A stretch of 64,000 bases of DNA from Rhodoblastus sp963804045. GTDB lineage: Bacteria > Pseudomonadota > Alphaproteobacteria > Rhizobiales > Beijerinckiaceae. Position numbers and translations under genes: made by a program. The notes beneath the pieces were generated by a model. That model made no database searches. It worked only from the letters and a program-made list of their open reading frames with translations, and was not told the origin of the DNA. Location: assembly GCA_963804045.1 (NCBI GenBank), contig CAWDOR010000040.1:178927-242926 (forward strand), given 5' to 3'. Of the stretch, positions 40,717 to 49,286 are shown in pieces (within the stretch, counting starts at the first letter, position 1; each line of letters opens with the position of its first letter).

Positions 40717-43700
40717 ATGAACGTCTCCGCGCCCTTCATCCAGCGGCCGGTGGCGACGACGCTGCTGATGATCGCCATCATGCTGGCGGGCTTTTCGGCC
40801 TTCCGCTTCCTGCCGCTGGCGACCCTGCCGGCGGTGGATTATCCGACCATCCAGGTGCAGACCTTTTATCCCGGCGCCAGCCCGGAGGTCATGACCTCCG
40901 CCGTGACGGCGCCGCTGGAGCGGCAATTGGGCCAGATGCCCGGCCTGTCGGAAATGACCTCGGCGAGCTCCGCCGGCGCCTCGATCGTCACCCTGCAATT
41001 CGGCCTGTCGCTGTCGCTCGACGTCGCCGAGCAGGAAGTGCAGGCGGCGATCAACGCGGCCAATAATCTGCTGCCCGCCGATCTGCCGGCGCCGCCGATC
41101 TACGCCAAGGTCAATCCCGCCGACGCGCCGATCCTGACGCTGTCGATCACCTCCAAAACCCTGCCGCTGACCGCGATGGAGGATGTCAGCGAAACCCGGC
41201 TGGCGCAGAAAATCTCGCAGCAGTCGGGCGTCGGGCTGGTCTCCATCGCCGGCGGGCAACGCCCCGCCGTGCGGGTCAAACTCGATCCGGCGGCGCTGGC
41301 GGCGCATGGGCTCAATGTCGACGACATGCGCACCATCCTCGGCAACGCCAATGTCAATGTGCCCAAGGGCAGTTTCGACGGGCCGACGCAGAGCTCGACC
41401 ATCGCCGCCAACGATCAGATCGCCAGCGCCGCGCAATATGCGCAGGTCGTGATCGCCTATCGCAATGGCGCGGCCATCAGGCTCAAGGATGTCGCCACCA
41501 TTGTCGATGGCGCGGAAAACACCCGGCTCGCCGCCTGGGCCAACCGCACCCCGGCCATATTGCTGAACATCCAGCGCCAGCCCGGCGCCAATGTCATCGC
41601 CACCGTGGATTCCGTGCGCAAATTGCTGCCCAAGCTGCTGGCCGACCTGCCGGCGGGCATGGATGTCGATGTGCTCACCGACCGCACCACCACGATTCGC
41701 GCTTCGGTCGCCGATGTCGAATTCGAGCTGGTGCTGGCGGTGCTGCTGGTGGTGGCGGTGATCTTCGTCTTCCTGCGCACGCTGCCGGCGACGCTGATCC
41801 CCTCGCTGTCGGCGCCGCTGTCGCTGGTCGGCACTTTCGGCGTCATGTATCTGCTCGGCTACAGCCTCGACAATCTCTCGCTGATGGCGCTGACCATCTC
41901 CACCGGCTTCGTCGTCGACGACGCCATCGTCATGATCGAGAACATCGCCCGCTACGTCGAAAATGGCGAAGACCCGATGCAGGCGGCGCTGAAAGGCTCG
42001 GCGCAGATCGGCTTCACCATCATCTCGCTGACCGTGTCGCTGATCGCCGTGCTGATTCCGCTGCTGTTCATGCAGGAAGTGGTCGGACGGCTGTTCCACG
42101 AATTCGCCATCACGCTGGCGGTCACCATTGTCATCTCCGCGGTGGTGTCGCTGACCCTCGTCCCCATGCTCTGCGCCCGGCTGATCCGCCACAAGCCCGA
42201 TTCCGAGCGCGGCCGCTTCGATCTCGCGGCCGAACATTTCTTCAACAGGATGATCGCCGGCTATGGGCGGCTGCTCGATGTGGTGCTGCGCCATCAATTC
42301 GCCACGCTAATGGCCGCGATCGCCACGCTTGGCCTCACCGCCCTGCTCTATATCGCGATTCCCAAAGGATTTTTCCCGTCGCAGGACACCGGGGTGATCC
42401 AGGCCATGACCGAGGGGCCGCAGGACGTCTCCTTCCCGGAAATGGCCAAGCTGCAAAGCCAAATCGCCGAGATCGTGCTCAAGGACAAGGATGTGGAGTC
42501 GCTGACCTCCTTCGTCGGCATTGACGGCGGCAATCTGACGTTGAATTCTGGACGGCTGCTGATCAATCTCAAACCCCAGGACAGCCGCACGGACAATATT
42601 GGCGAGATCATCCGCCGCCTGACCAAGGCCTCGCGCGATCTGCCGGATATCCGCCTCTACATGCAGCCGGCGCAGGATCTGACCATCGACGCCAGCGTCA
42701 CCCGGGCGCAATATAAATTCGTGCTGGAGAACGCCGATCCGACCCTGTTCGGCGAATGGGCGCCCAAGCTCACCGAAGCCCTGCGCAAGGTTCCGCAACT
42801 GGCCGATGTCGCCAGCGATCTGCAACAGGGCGGCGCGGCGGTCGATCTGACCATCGATCGCGAAACGGCGGCGCGCTTCGGCGTGACCACGGCGAGCATT
42901 GACAATGTGCTCTACGACCTGTTCGGCCAGCGCATCGTCTCCACGGTCTACAGCCAGTCCAACCAGTATCGCGTCATTCTCGAGGGCGACGACAGCATCC
43001 GCACCTCATTGAAGGGGCTGGACTCGATCTACCTGCCCTCCAACGCCTCCGCCACCAACGGTCAGGTTCCGCTTTCGGCGCTGGTCGGCGTCAAGACCCG
43101 CAACGGGCCGCTGGTGGTCACCCATCTCGGCCAGTTTCCGGCCACTACCATTTCCTTCAATCTGGCCAAGAAAATCTCGCTGGGCGAGGGCGTGACGGCG
43201 GTGAACCGGACCATGCAGGACATAGGCCTGCCCGAGTCCTTCGTCGTCGCCTGGCAGGGCGCCGCCGCGGCCTTCCAATCGTCGCTGACCAATGAATTGC
43301 TGCTGATCGCCGCGGCCATCGCCACCATGTATATCGTGCTCGGCGTGCTCTACGAGAGCTTCGTTCACCCGGTGACGATCTTGTCCACGCTGCCCACGGC
43401 GAGCGTCGGGGCGCTGTTGACGCTGCTGATTTTCGGCTACGATCTCGACATTATCGCCATTATCGGCGTCATCCTGCTGATCGGCATCGTCAAGAAAAAC
43501 GCGATCATGATGATCGACTTCGCCCTCGAGGCCGAACGCGAGGGCGGGCTGGAGCCGGTCGCGGCGATCCGCCAGGCCTGCCTGCTGCGCTTCCGCCCGA
43601 TCCTGATGACCACTTTCGCCGCGATTCTCGGCGCGCTGCCGCTGATGCTCGGCTCCGGCGTCGGTTACGAATTGCGCCAGCCGCTGGGCTTCGCCATTGT

Positions 43701-43830
43701 CGGCGGCCTCGTGGTCAGCCAGGTGCTGACCCTGTTCACCACCCCGGTGATCTATCTCTATTTCGACCGGCTGGCGCGCCGGCTGCGCGGAACCGGGATC
43801 GAGGGAACCGCCCCGGAGGCCGCGGAATAA
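40717..43830 (+). CDS. RND multidrug permease, MdtB-type
   Basis: 1,037 residues with the full RND layout: 12 membrane helices in two halves, two large periplasmic loops. Helix 4 carries FVVDDAIVMIENIARYVE with the proton-relay aspartates; the second half has GIVKKNAIMMIDFALEAEREG. N-terminal MNVSAPFIQRPVATTLLMIAIML is typical. MdtB and MdtC form a heterotrimeric pump in E. coli; here the order adaptor-B-C is kept. The stop shares a base with the start of the next gene (TAATG). Substrates are unknown, though bile salts and drugs are exported by the E. coli system. Confidence 0.94.
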   Translation: MNVSAPFIQRPVATTLLMIAIMLAGFSAFRFLPLATLPAVDYPTIQVQTFYPGASPEVMTSAVTAPLERQLGQMPGLSEMTSASSAGASIVTLQFGLSLSLDVAEQEVQAAINAANNLLPADLPAPPIYAKVNPADAPILTLSITSKTLPLTAMEDVSETRLAQKISQQSGVGLVSIAGGQRPAVRVKLDPAALAAHGLNVDDMRTILGNANVNVPKGSFDGPTQSSTIAANDQIASAAQYAQVVIAYRNGAAIRLKDVATIVDGAENTRLAAWANRTPAILLNIQRQPGANVIATVDSVRKLLPKLLADLPAGMDVDVLTDRTTTIRASVADVEFELVLAVLLVVAVIFVFLRTLPATLIPSLSAPLSLVGTFGVMYLLGYSLDNLSLMALTISTGFVVDDAIVMIENIARYVENGEDPMQAALKGSAQIGFTIISLTVSLIAVLIPLLFMQEVVGRLFHEFAITLAVTIVISAVVSLTLVPMLCARLIRHKPDSERGRFDLAAEHFFNRMIAGYGRLLDVVLRHQFATLMAAIATLGLTALLYIAIPKGFFPSQDTGVIQAMTEGPQDVSFPEMAKLQSQIAEIVLKDKDVESLTSFVGIDGGNLTLNSGRLLINLKPQDSRTDNIGEIIRRLTKASRDLPDIRLYMQPAQDLTIDASVTRAQYKFVLENADPTLFGEWAPKLTEALRKVPQLADVASDLQQGGAAVDLTIDRETAARFGVTTASIDNVLYDLFGQRIVSTVYSQSNQYRVILEGDDSIRTSLKGLDSIYLPSNASATNGQVPLSALVGVKTRNGPLVVTHLGQFPATTISFNLAKKISLGEGVTAVNRTMQDIGLPESFVVAWQGAAAAFQSSLTNELLLIAAAIATMYIVLGVLYESFVHPVTILSTLPTASVGALLTLLIFGYDLDIIAIIGVILLIGIVKKNAIMMIDFALEAEREGGLEPVAAIRQACLLRFRPILMTTFAAILGALPLMLGSGVGYELRQPLGFAIVGGLVVSQVLTLFTTPVIYLYFDRLARRLRGTGIEGTAPEAAE

Positions 43831-46800
43831 TGAATATTTCCGCGCCCTTCATCCGCAGGCCGGTGGCGACGATCCTGCTCACCGTCGGCATCGCGCTGTC
43901 GGGGCTGATCTCCTTTTCCATCCTGCCGGTGTCGCCGCTGCCCCAGGTCAATGTGCCCACCATCACGGTCAACGCCACTTTGCCCGGCGCCAGCCCGGAA
44001 ACCGTCGCCAACAGCGTCGCCGCGCCGCTGGAGCGCCATCTCGGCCAGATCGCCGACGTCACCGACATGGTGTCGCAATCCAGCCTCGGCCAGACCCGCG
44101 TGTCGCTGCAATTCAACATCAAGCGCGACCCCGACGGCGCGGCGCGCGACGTGCAGGCGGCCATCAACGCCGCGCGCGCCGACCTGCCCACGGCGCTGCG
44201 CTCCAATCCGACCTATCGCAAGCTCAATCCGGCCGACGCGCCGATCCTGATCCTCAGCCTGACCTCGAAAACCTTGACGCGCGGGCAATTGTTCGACATG
44301 GCCTCGAATGTGCTGCAACAGCGCATTTCGCAGATCCCCGGCATAGGCCAGGTCATCATCGGCGGCTCGACGCTTCCGGCTGTGCGCGTCGAACTCAATC
44401 CCCAGGCCCTGTTCAAATATGGCATAGGCCTGGAGGATGTGCGCGCGGCGCTGGCCTCGGCCAACGCCAACGCCCCCAAGGGCGCCATCGAGCACGGGCC
44501 CATCGCCTATCAGATCTACACCAACGACCAGGCCTCCCATGCGGCGGATTACCGGGGGCTGGTGATCGCCTATCGCAATGGCGGGGCGATCAGGCTCTCC
44601 GATGTCGCCGATGTCGAGGATTCCGTCGAGGATCTGCGCAACGCCGGCTTCGCCAATGGCGTACCCTCGATTCTCGCCATTCTCACCGCCGAGCCCGGCG
44701 CCAACATCATCTCCACCGTCGATCTGGTGAAGGCGGAGCTCCCGCATCTTCAGGCGGCGCTGGCGGGCGATGTGGTGCTGCGCGCCGCCATGGACCGCTC
44801 GCTGACCATCCGCGCCTCGCTGAAGGACACGGAAATCACCCTGGTCATCTCGGTGCTGCTGGTGACCCTGGTGGTCTTCCTGTTCCTGCAGAATGTGCGC
44901 GCCACGATCATCCCCAGCATCGCCGTGCCGGTGTCGATCGTCGGCACTTTCGGCGCCATGTATCTGCTCGGCTACAGCCTCGACCTGCTGTCGCTGATGG
45001 CGCTGACCATCGCCACCGGCTTCGTCGTCGACGACGCCATTGTCGTGGTCGAGAATGTCGAGCGCCATATCGAGGCCGGCATGGGCCACCGCCAGGCGGC
45101 GCTGCTCGGCGCGCGCGAGGTCGGCTTCACCGTTCTGTCGATCACCTTGTCGCTGATCGCGGTCTTCGTGCCGATCCTGTTTCTCGGCGGCATCGTTGGC
45201 TTGTTCTTCCGCGAATTCGCGGTGACGCTGACGGTCTCCATCCTGATTTCGCTGGCGATTTCGCTGACCACCACGCCCATGCTCTGCGCGCTTTTGCTGC
45301 GCAAACGCCGGCCCGAGGGCGAGGAGGGCTTTGTCGCGCGCGGCTTGCGGCATGTTTTCGCCCGCGCCCAGGCGGGATATGGCGCCAGCCTCAAGATCGC
45401 CCTGCGCCATCCGTTGCTGATGCTGCTCAGCCTGATCGTGGTCATCGCGCTCAATGTGGTGATGTATCGCGCCATCCCCAAGGGGCTTTTCCCGCAGGAG
45501 GACACCGGGCGTCTGATCGGCCGTCTCGAGGCCGACCAGAGCATTTCCTTCCAGAGCGTCAGCAAGAAACTGGAGGAAATGATCCGCGTGGTGAAGGCCG
45601 ATCCCGACATTGACACGGTGGTCGGCTTCACCGGCGCCGGCAGCGGCGGCGGCAATGGCTCGACCAATACCGCCACGGTTTTCGCCGCGCTGAAACCGCT
45701 GGGCGTGCGCGGCGCCAGCGCCGATCAGGTCATCGCCCGGCTGCGGCCCAAGCTCAACCATGTGCCGGGCGGCCGCCTGCTGTTTTTCGCCGCCCAGGAT
45801 TTTTCGCGCGGACCGCGCAGCTCCTCGTCGCAATTTCAATATACGCTGGGCGCGGACGACACCTCGCAACTCTACGACTGGGCGCAGAAACTGGTCGATG
45901 AGCTGCAAAAGCGCGGCAAGCTCAAGGACGTCACCTCCGATCAGCAGACCAAGGCGATGGAGACCGATCTGGTCATCGACCGCGACGCCGCCTCGCGCCT
46001 GGGCATTAATGCGGCGATGATCGACAACACGCTCTATGACGCCTTCGGCCAGCGACAGGTTTCCACCATTTTCGCCGCCATCAACCAGTATCATGTCATC
46101 ATGGAGGTCGATCCGCGCTACACCCAGCGCCCGGACATGCTCGACCAGATCTATATTTCCACCGCCGGCGGCGCCGCCAATGGCACATTGACCACGCAAT
46201 TGCCCTCGGGCTCGGTGACCCAGCCCGGCGCGGCGGCCGCCGCCGCCGGCTCGGCCAGTCTCGACGCGGCGCGCAACGCCGCCACCAATGCGCTGGCGGC
46301 CTCGGGCAAGAGTTCGGCCTCCTCGGGCGCCGCCGTCTCCACCGCCAAGGAGACCATGGTTCCGCTCTCCGCCATCGCCCATTACCAGCGCGGCAACGCG
46401 CCGCTCTCGGTCAATCACCAGGGCGCCTTCGTCACCACCACCATCAGCTATAATCTCGACCTCGGCGCCAGCGAATCCGACGGGCTGGCGGAGATCCGCG
46501 CGGCGGAAGCGGAAATCCACATGCCCGCGTCGGTCCACGCCGTGCCCGGCGGCGGCAACCAGATGTTCGCCGACAGTTTCAGCAACATGCCCTTGCTGTT
46601 CGCGGCGGCGCTGGTCTCGATCTATATTGTGCTCGGCGTGCTCTATGAGAGCGCCATTCATCCCTTGACCATCATCTCCACCCTGCCCTCGGCGGGCCTG
46701 GGCGCGCTGGTCGGCCAAATGGCCTTCGGCATAGAATTCACCATTGTCTCGGCCATAGCCGTGGTGCTGCTGATCGGCATCGTCAAGAAAAACGCCATCA

Positions 46801-47138
46801 TGATGGTGGATTTCGCCATAGACGCGCGGCGCGAGCGCGGACTGGCGCCGCTCGAGGCCATTACCGAAGCCTGCCTGCTGCGCTTCCGCCCGATCATGAT
46901 GACCACTTTCGCCGCCGTGCTCGGCGCCGTGCCGCTGGCCATCGGCTTTGGCGAGGGCGGCGAGATTCGCCGTCCCCTGGGAATCGCCATTGTCGGCGGC
47001 TTGCTGGTGTCGCAGGCGCTGACGCTCTACACCACGCCGGTAGTCTATCTTTACCTTGACCGCTTCAGCCTTTGGTTGGAGCGGCGGCGCGCGGCCAAGG
47101 CGCAAAAACCCGGCAATCCGACGGCGCAGCCGGCCTGA
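43830..47138 (+). CDS. RND multidrug permease, MdtC-type
   Basis: 1,102 residues, 12 helices, FVVDDAIVVVENVERHIE in helix 4 and GIVKKNAIMMVDFAIDARRERG in the second half. It begins on the last base of the preceding stop. Compared with the MdtB-type neighbour, an alanine- and serine-rich stretch of about 55-60 residues (around 790-845; DNA about 46190-46370) is inserted in the second periplasmic loop, before KETMVPLSAIAHY. That makes it longer than MdtC (about 1,025). Last gene of the operon. Confidence 0.94.
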   Translation: MNISAPFIRRPVATILLTVGIALSGLISFSILPVSPLPQVNVPTITVNATLPGASPETVANSVAAPLERHLGQIADVTDMVSQSSLGQTRVSLQFNIKRDPDGAARDVQAAINAARADLPTALRSNPTYRKLNPADAPILILSLTSKTLTRGQLFDMASNVLQQRISQIPGIGQVIIGGSTLPAVRVELNPQALFKYGIGLEDVRAALASANANAPKGAIEHGPIAYQIYTNDQASHAADYRGLVIAYRNGGAIRLSDVADVEDSVEDLRNAGFANGVPSILAILTAEPGANIISTVDLVKAELPHLQAALAGDVVLRAAMDRSLTIRASLKDTEITLVISVLLVTLVVFLFLQNVRATIIPSIAVPVSIVGTFGAMYLLGYSLDLLSLMALTIATGFVVDDAIVVVENVERHIEAGMGHRQAALLGAREVGFTVLSITLSLIAVFVPILFLGGIVGLFFREFAVTLTVSILISLAISLTTTPMLCALLLRKRRPEGEEGFVARGLRHVFARAQAGYGASLKIALRHPLLMLLSLIVVIALNVVMYRAIPKGLFPQEDTGRLIGRLEADQSISFQSVSKKLEEMIRVVKADPDIDTVVGFTGAGSGGGNGSTNTATVFAALKPLGVRGASADQVIARLRPKLNHVPGGRLLFFAAQDFSRGPRSSSSQFQYTLGADDTSQLYDWAQKLVDELQKRGKLKDVTSDQQTKAMETDLVIDRDAASRLGINAAMIDNTLYDAFGQRQVSTIFAAINQYHVIMEVDPRYTQRPDMLDQIYISTAGGAANGTLTTQLPSGSVTQPGAAAAAAGSASLDAARNAATNALAASGKSSASSGAAVSTAKETMVPLSAIAHYQRGNAPLSVNHQGAFVTTTISYNLDLGASESDGLAEIRAAEAEIHMPASVHAVPGGGNQMFADSFSNMPLLFAAALVSIYIVLGVLYESAIHPLTIISTLPSAGLGALVGQMAFGIEFTIVSAIAVVLLIGIVKKNAIMMVDFAIDARRERGLAPLEAITEACLLRFRPIMMTTFAAVLGAVPLAIGFGEGGEIRRPLGIAIVGGLLVSQALTLYTTPVVYLYLDRFSLWLERRRAAKAQKPGNPTAQPA

Positions 47139-47241
47139 TAGTCCAGGCCTATCAATCGTTCAAAACAAATCATTTGCGCCCGATGAACTTTTGGCGCCTC
47201 ATCCGCGTTCAATCTGCAACAATAAAAAGCAGAGGAATGGG

Positions 47242-47718
47242 ATGAACAAGCCGCTTGCTTGGGATGAGACGCTCGCCAGGGACATTATCGAGGCCAAGAC
47301 CGGACTTGAGGGACCTCTGCTGCCCATTCTGCATGAATTGCAGGAGCGTTTCGGCTATGTCGATCCGCGCGCCGTGGCGATGATCGCCGGGGCGCTGAAC
47401 ATTTCCCGCGCCGAAGTCTTTGGGACGCTGAGTTTCTACAAGGATTTCAAGCGGCAGAAGCCGCTCGGGCGCACCATAAAACTGTGCCGCGCGGAGGCCT
47501 GTCAGGCGCGCGGCGCCGAAGTTCTGGCGCGACGTTTCGAAGAGAGCACGGGTGTGAAGATCGACGGCGGCTTCTTCGACGGCGTCGAGTTCGAGACCGT
47601 GTTCTGTCTGGGCAATTGCGCGCTCGGCCCCAACGCCCTCTATGACGGCGAGATTTTCGGCGCCCTGACCCAGGACTCACTGTCCCGGCTTTACGCCCGC
47701 GCCGCACAGGACTCTTAG
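47242..47718 (+). CDS. fdsG: NAD-dependent formate dehydrogenase, gamma subunit
   Basis: 158 residues from the ATG at 47242 (GAGGAATGGG just upstream). NuoE-like thioredoxin-fold [2Fe-2S] protein with cysteines at 82, 87, 122 and 126 (LCRAEAC and FCLGNC). FGTLSFYKDFK is the conserved helix of this family. It passes electrons in the soluble FdsABG complex. First gene of fdsG-fdsB-fdsA-fdhD-fdsD; the gap to the RND operon is about 100 bases and holds no visible terminator. Confidence 0.94.
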   Translation: MNKPLAWDETLARDIIEAKTGLEGPLLPILHELQERFGYVDPRAVAMIAGALNISRAEVFGTLSFYKDFKRQKPLGRTIKLCRAEACQARGAEVLARRFEESTGVKIDGGFFDGVEFETVFCLGNCALGPNALYDGEIFGALTQDSLSRLYARAAQDS

Positions 47719-47720
47719 CC

Positions 47721-49277
47721 ATGGCGCTGAAACTCTCCATCGCAAAAGACGCCGCCGCGCTTTCGGTCGGCGCCGAGCGCGTCGCCGCCGCCTTCATCCG
47801 CGAAGCCGCCGCGCGGGGACTCGAACTTGAGATCAGGCGCACCGGCTCGCATGGCATGTTCTGGCTGGAGCCGCTGGTCGAAATCGACACGCCGCAGGGC
47901 CGGATCGGCTTTGGCCCTGTCCGCCCCGAGGATGTGGACTCGCTGTTCGCCTCCGGCGCGCTCGAGGGCGGCGATCACCCGCTCAAGCTCGGCAAGGTCG
48001 AGGACATGATGTGGATGGTCCGCCAGCAAAGGCTGACATTCGCCCGCATCGGCGTCATCGACCCGCTTTCGCTCGACGAATATGCCGCCAGCGACGGACT
48101 CAAGGGCCTGCGCAAGGCGCTGGAAAAATCGCCGGCGGAAGTCGTGGCGGAAATCAAGGCTTCGGGCCTGCGCGGGCGCGGCGGCGCCGGTTTTCCCACG
48201 GGAATCAAATGGCAAACCGTGCATGACGCGCAATCTCAGCGCAAATATGTGGTCTGCAACGCTGACGAGGGCGACAGCGGCACTTTCGCCGATCGCATGG
48301 TGTTTGAAGGCGACCCCTTCATGCTGATCGAGGGCATGGCCATCGCCGCCTATGCGGTGGGCGCGTCGAAAGGGTTTATTTACCTGCGCTCGGAATATCC
48401 GCACGCGGCGAAATCTATGGCGGCGGCTCTGGCTTTAGCCGAAAAGGCCGGATGGATCGGCGACAACGCTTTCGGACCGGGCAAAAGTTTCGATCTGGAG
48501 CTGCGCATCGGCGCCGGGGCCTATATTTGCGGCGAGGAGACCTCGCTGCTGGAGAGCCTGGAGGGCAAGCGCGGGCTGGTGCGCGCCAAGCCGCCGATCC
48601 CCGCGCTATCAGGCCTGTTCGGCAAGCCTACGCTGATCAACAATGTGCTGTCCTTCGCCGCCGTCCCCTATATTTTGGCCGAGGGCGGCAAGGCCTATGC
48701 CGATTTCGGCATGGGCCGCTCGCGCGGCACTTTGCCCGTGCAGCTTGGCGGCAATATCAAACGCGGCGGGCTGATCGAGCTGGCCTTCGGCATTAGCTTG
48801 CGCGAGATCGTCGAGGGCTTCGGCGGCGGAACCGCTTCGGGGCGTCCGATCCGCGCCATTCAGATCGGCGGACCGCTCGGCGCCTATATTACCGAAAGCC
48901 AGCTCGATTTGCAGATGGATTACGAGGCGCTGGCCGCCCATGGCGCCATGCTCGGCCATGGCGGCATTGTCGTGTTCGACGACACCGTGGACATGGCGCA
49001 TATGGCGCGTTTCGCCATGCATTTCGGCGCCGAGGAAAGCTGCGGCAAATGCACGCCCTGCCGGCTCGGCGCGACGCGCGGCGGCGAGGTGCTGGACAAG
49101 ATCGTCGCCGGCGAGCGGGTCGAGCAGAATATCGCGCTGCTGCGCGATCTCTGCGACGTGATGATGGCGGGCTCGCTCTGCGCCCATGGCGGCTTGATCC
49201 CCAATCCCGTGCTTTCGGCGTTGGATCGTTTTCCCGAGGATTTCGCTCACGTTTCGCATAAAAACGCGGCCGAATAG
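47721..49277 (+). CDS. fdsB: NAD-dependent formate dehydrogenase, beta subunit
   Basis: 518 residues, NuoF-like with an extra N-terminal domain of ~125 residues, as in FdsB. The NADH/FMN site shows GLRGRGGAGFPTGIKW (about 152-167) and NADEGDSGTFADR (about 179-191), and the [4Fe-4S] cluster is bound by ESCGKCTPC (about 437-445) plus a later cysteine in GSLCAHGG. The subunit reduces NAD+ with electrons from formate. It starts two bases after fdsG. Confidence 0.96.
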   Translation: MALKLSIAKDAAALSVGAERVAAAFIREAAARGLELEIRRTGSHGMFWLEPLVEIDTPQGRIGFGPVRPEDVDSLFASGALEGGDHPLKLGKVEDMMWMVRQQRLTFARIGVIDPLSLDEYAASDGLKGLRKALEKSPAEVVAEIKASGLRGRGGAGFPTGIKWQTVHDAQSQRKYVVCNADEGDSGTFADRMVFEGDPFMLIEGMAIAAYAVGASKGFIYLRSEYPHAAKSMAAALALAEKAGWIGDNAFGPGKSFDLELRIGAGAYICGEETSLLESLEGKRGLVRAKPPIPALSGLFGKPTLINNVLSFAAVPYILAEGGKAYADFGMGRSRGTLPVQLGGNIKRGGLIELAFGISLREIVEGFGGGTASGRPIRAIQIGGPLGAYITESQLDLQMDYEALAAHGAMLGHGGIVVFDDTVDMAHMARFAMHFGAEESCGKCTPCRLGATRGGEVLDKIVAGERVEQNIALLRDLCDVMMAGSLCAHGGLIPNPVLSALDRFPEDFAHVSHKNAAE

Positions 49278-49286
49278 GAGCTGACG

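Noticed and set aside
39283..42297. Minus-strand open frame of about 1,000 codons
   Set aside because: Antisense to the adaptor and MdtB-type genes, His/Gln/Arg-rich, no domain. Shadow.
43758..47105. Minus-strand open frame of about 1,100 codons
   Set aside because: Antisense to the MdtC-type gene with the same shadow composition.
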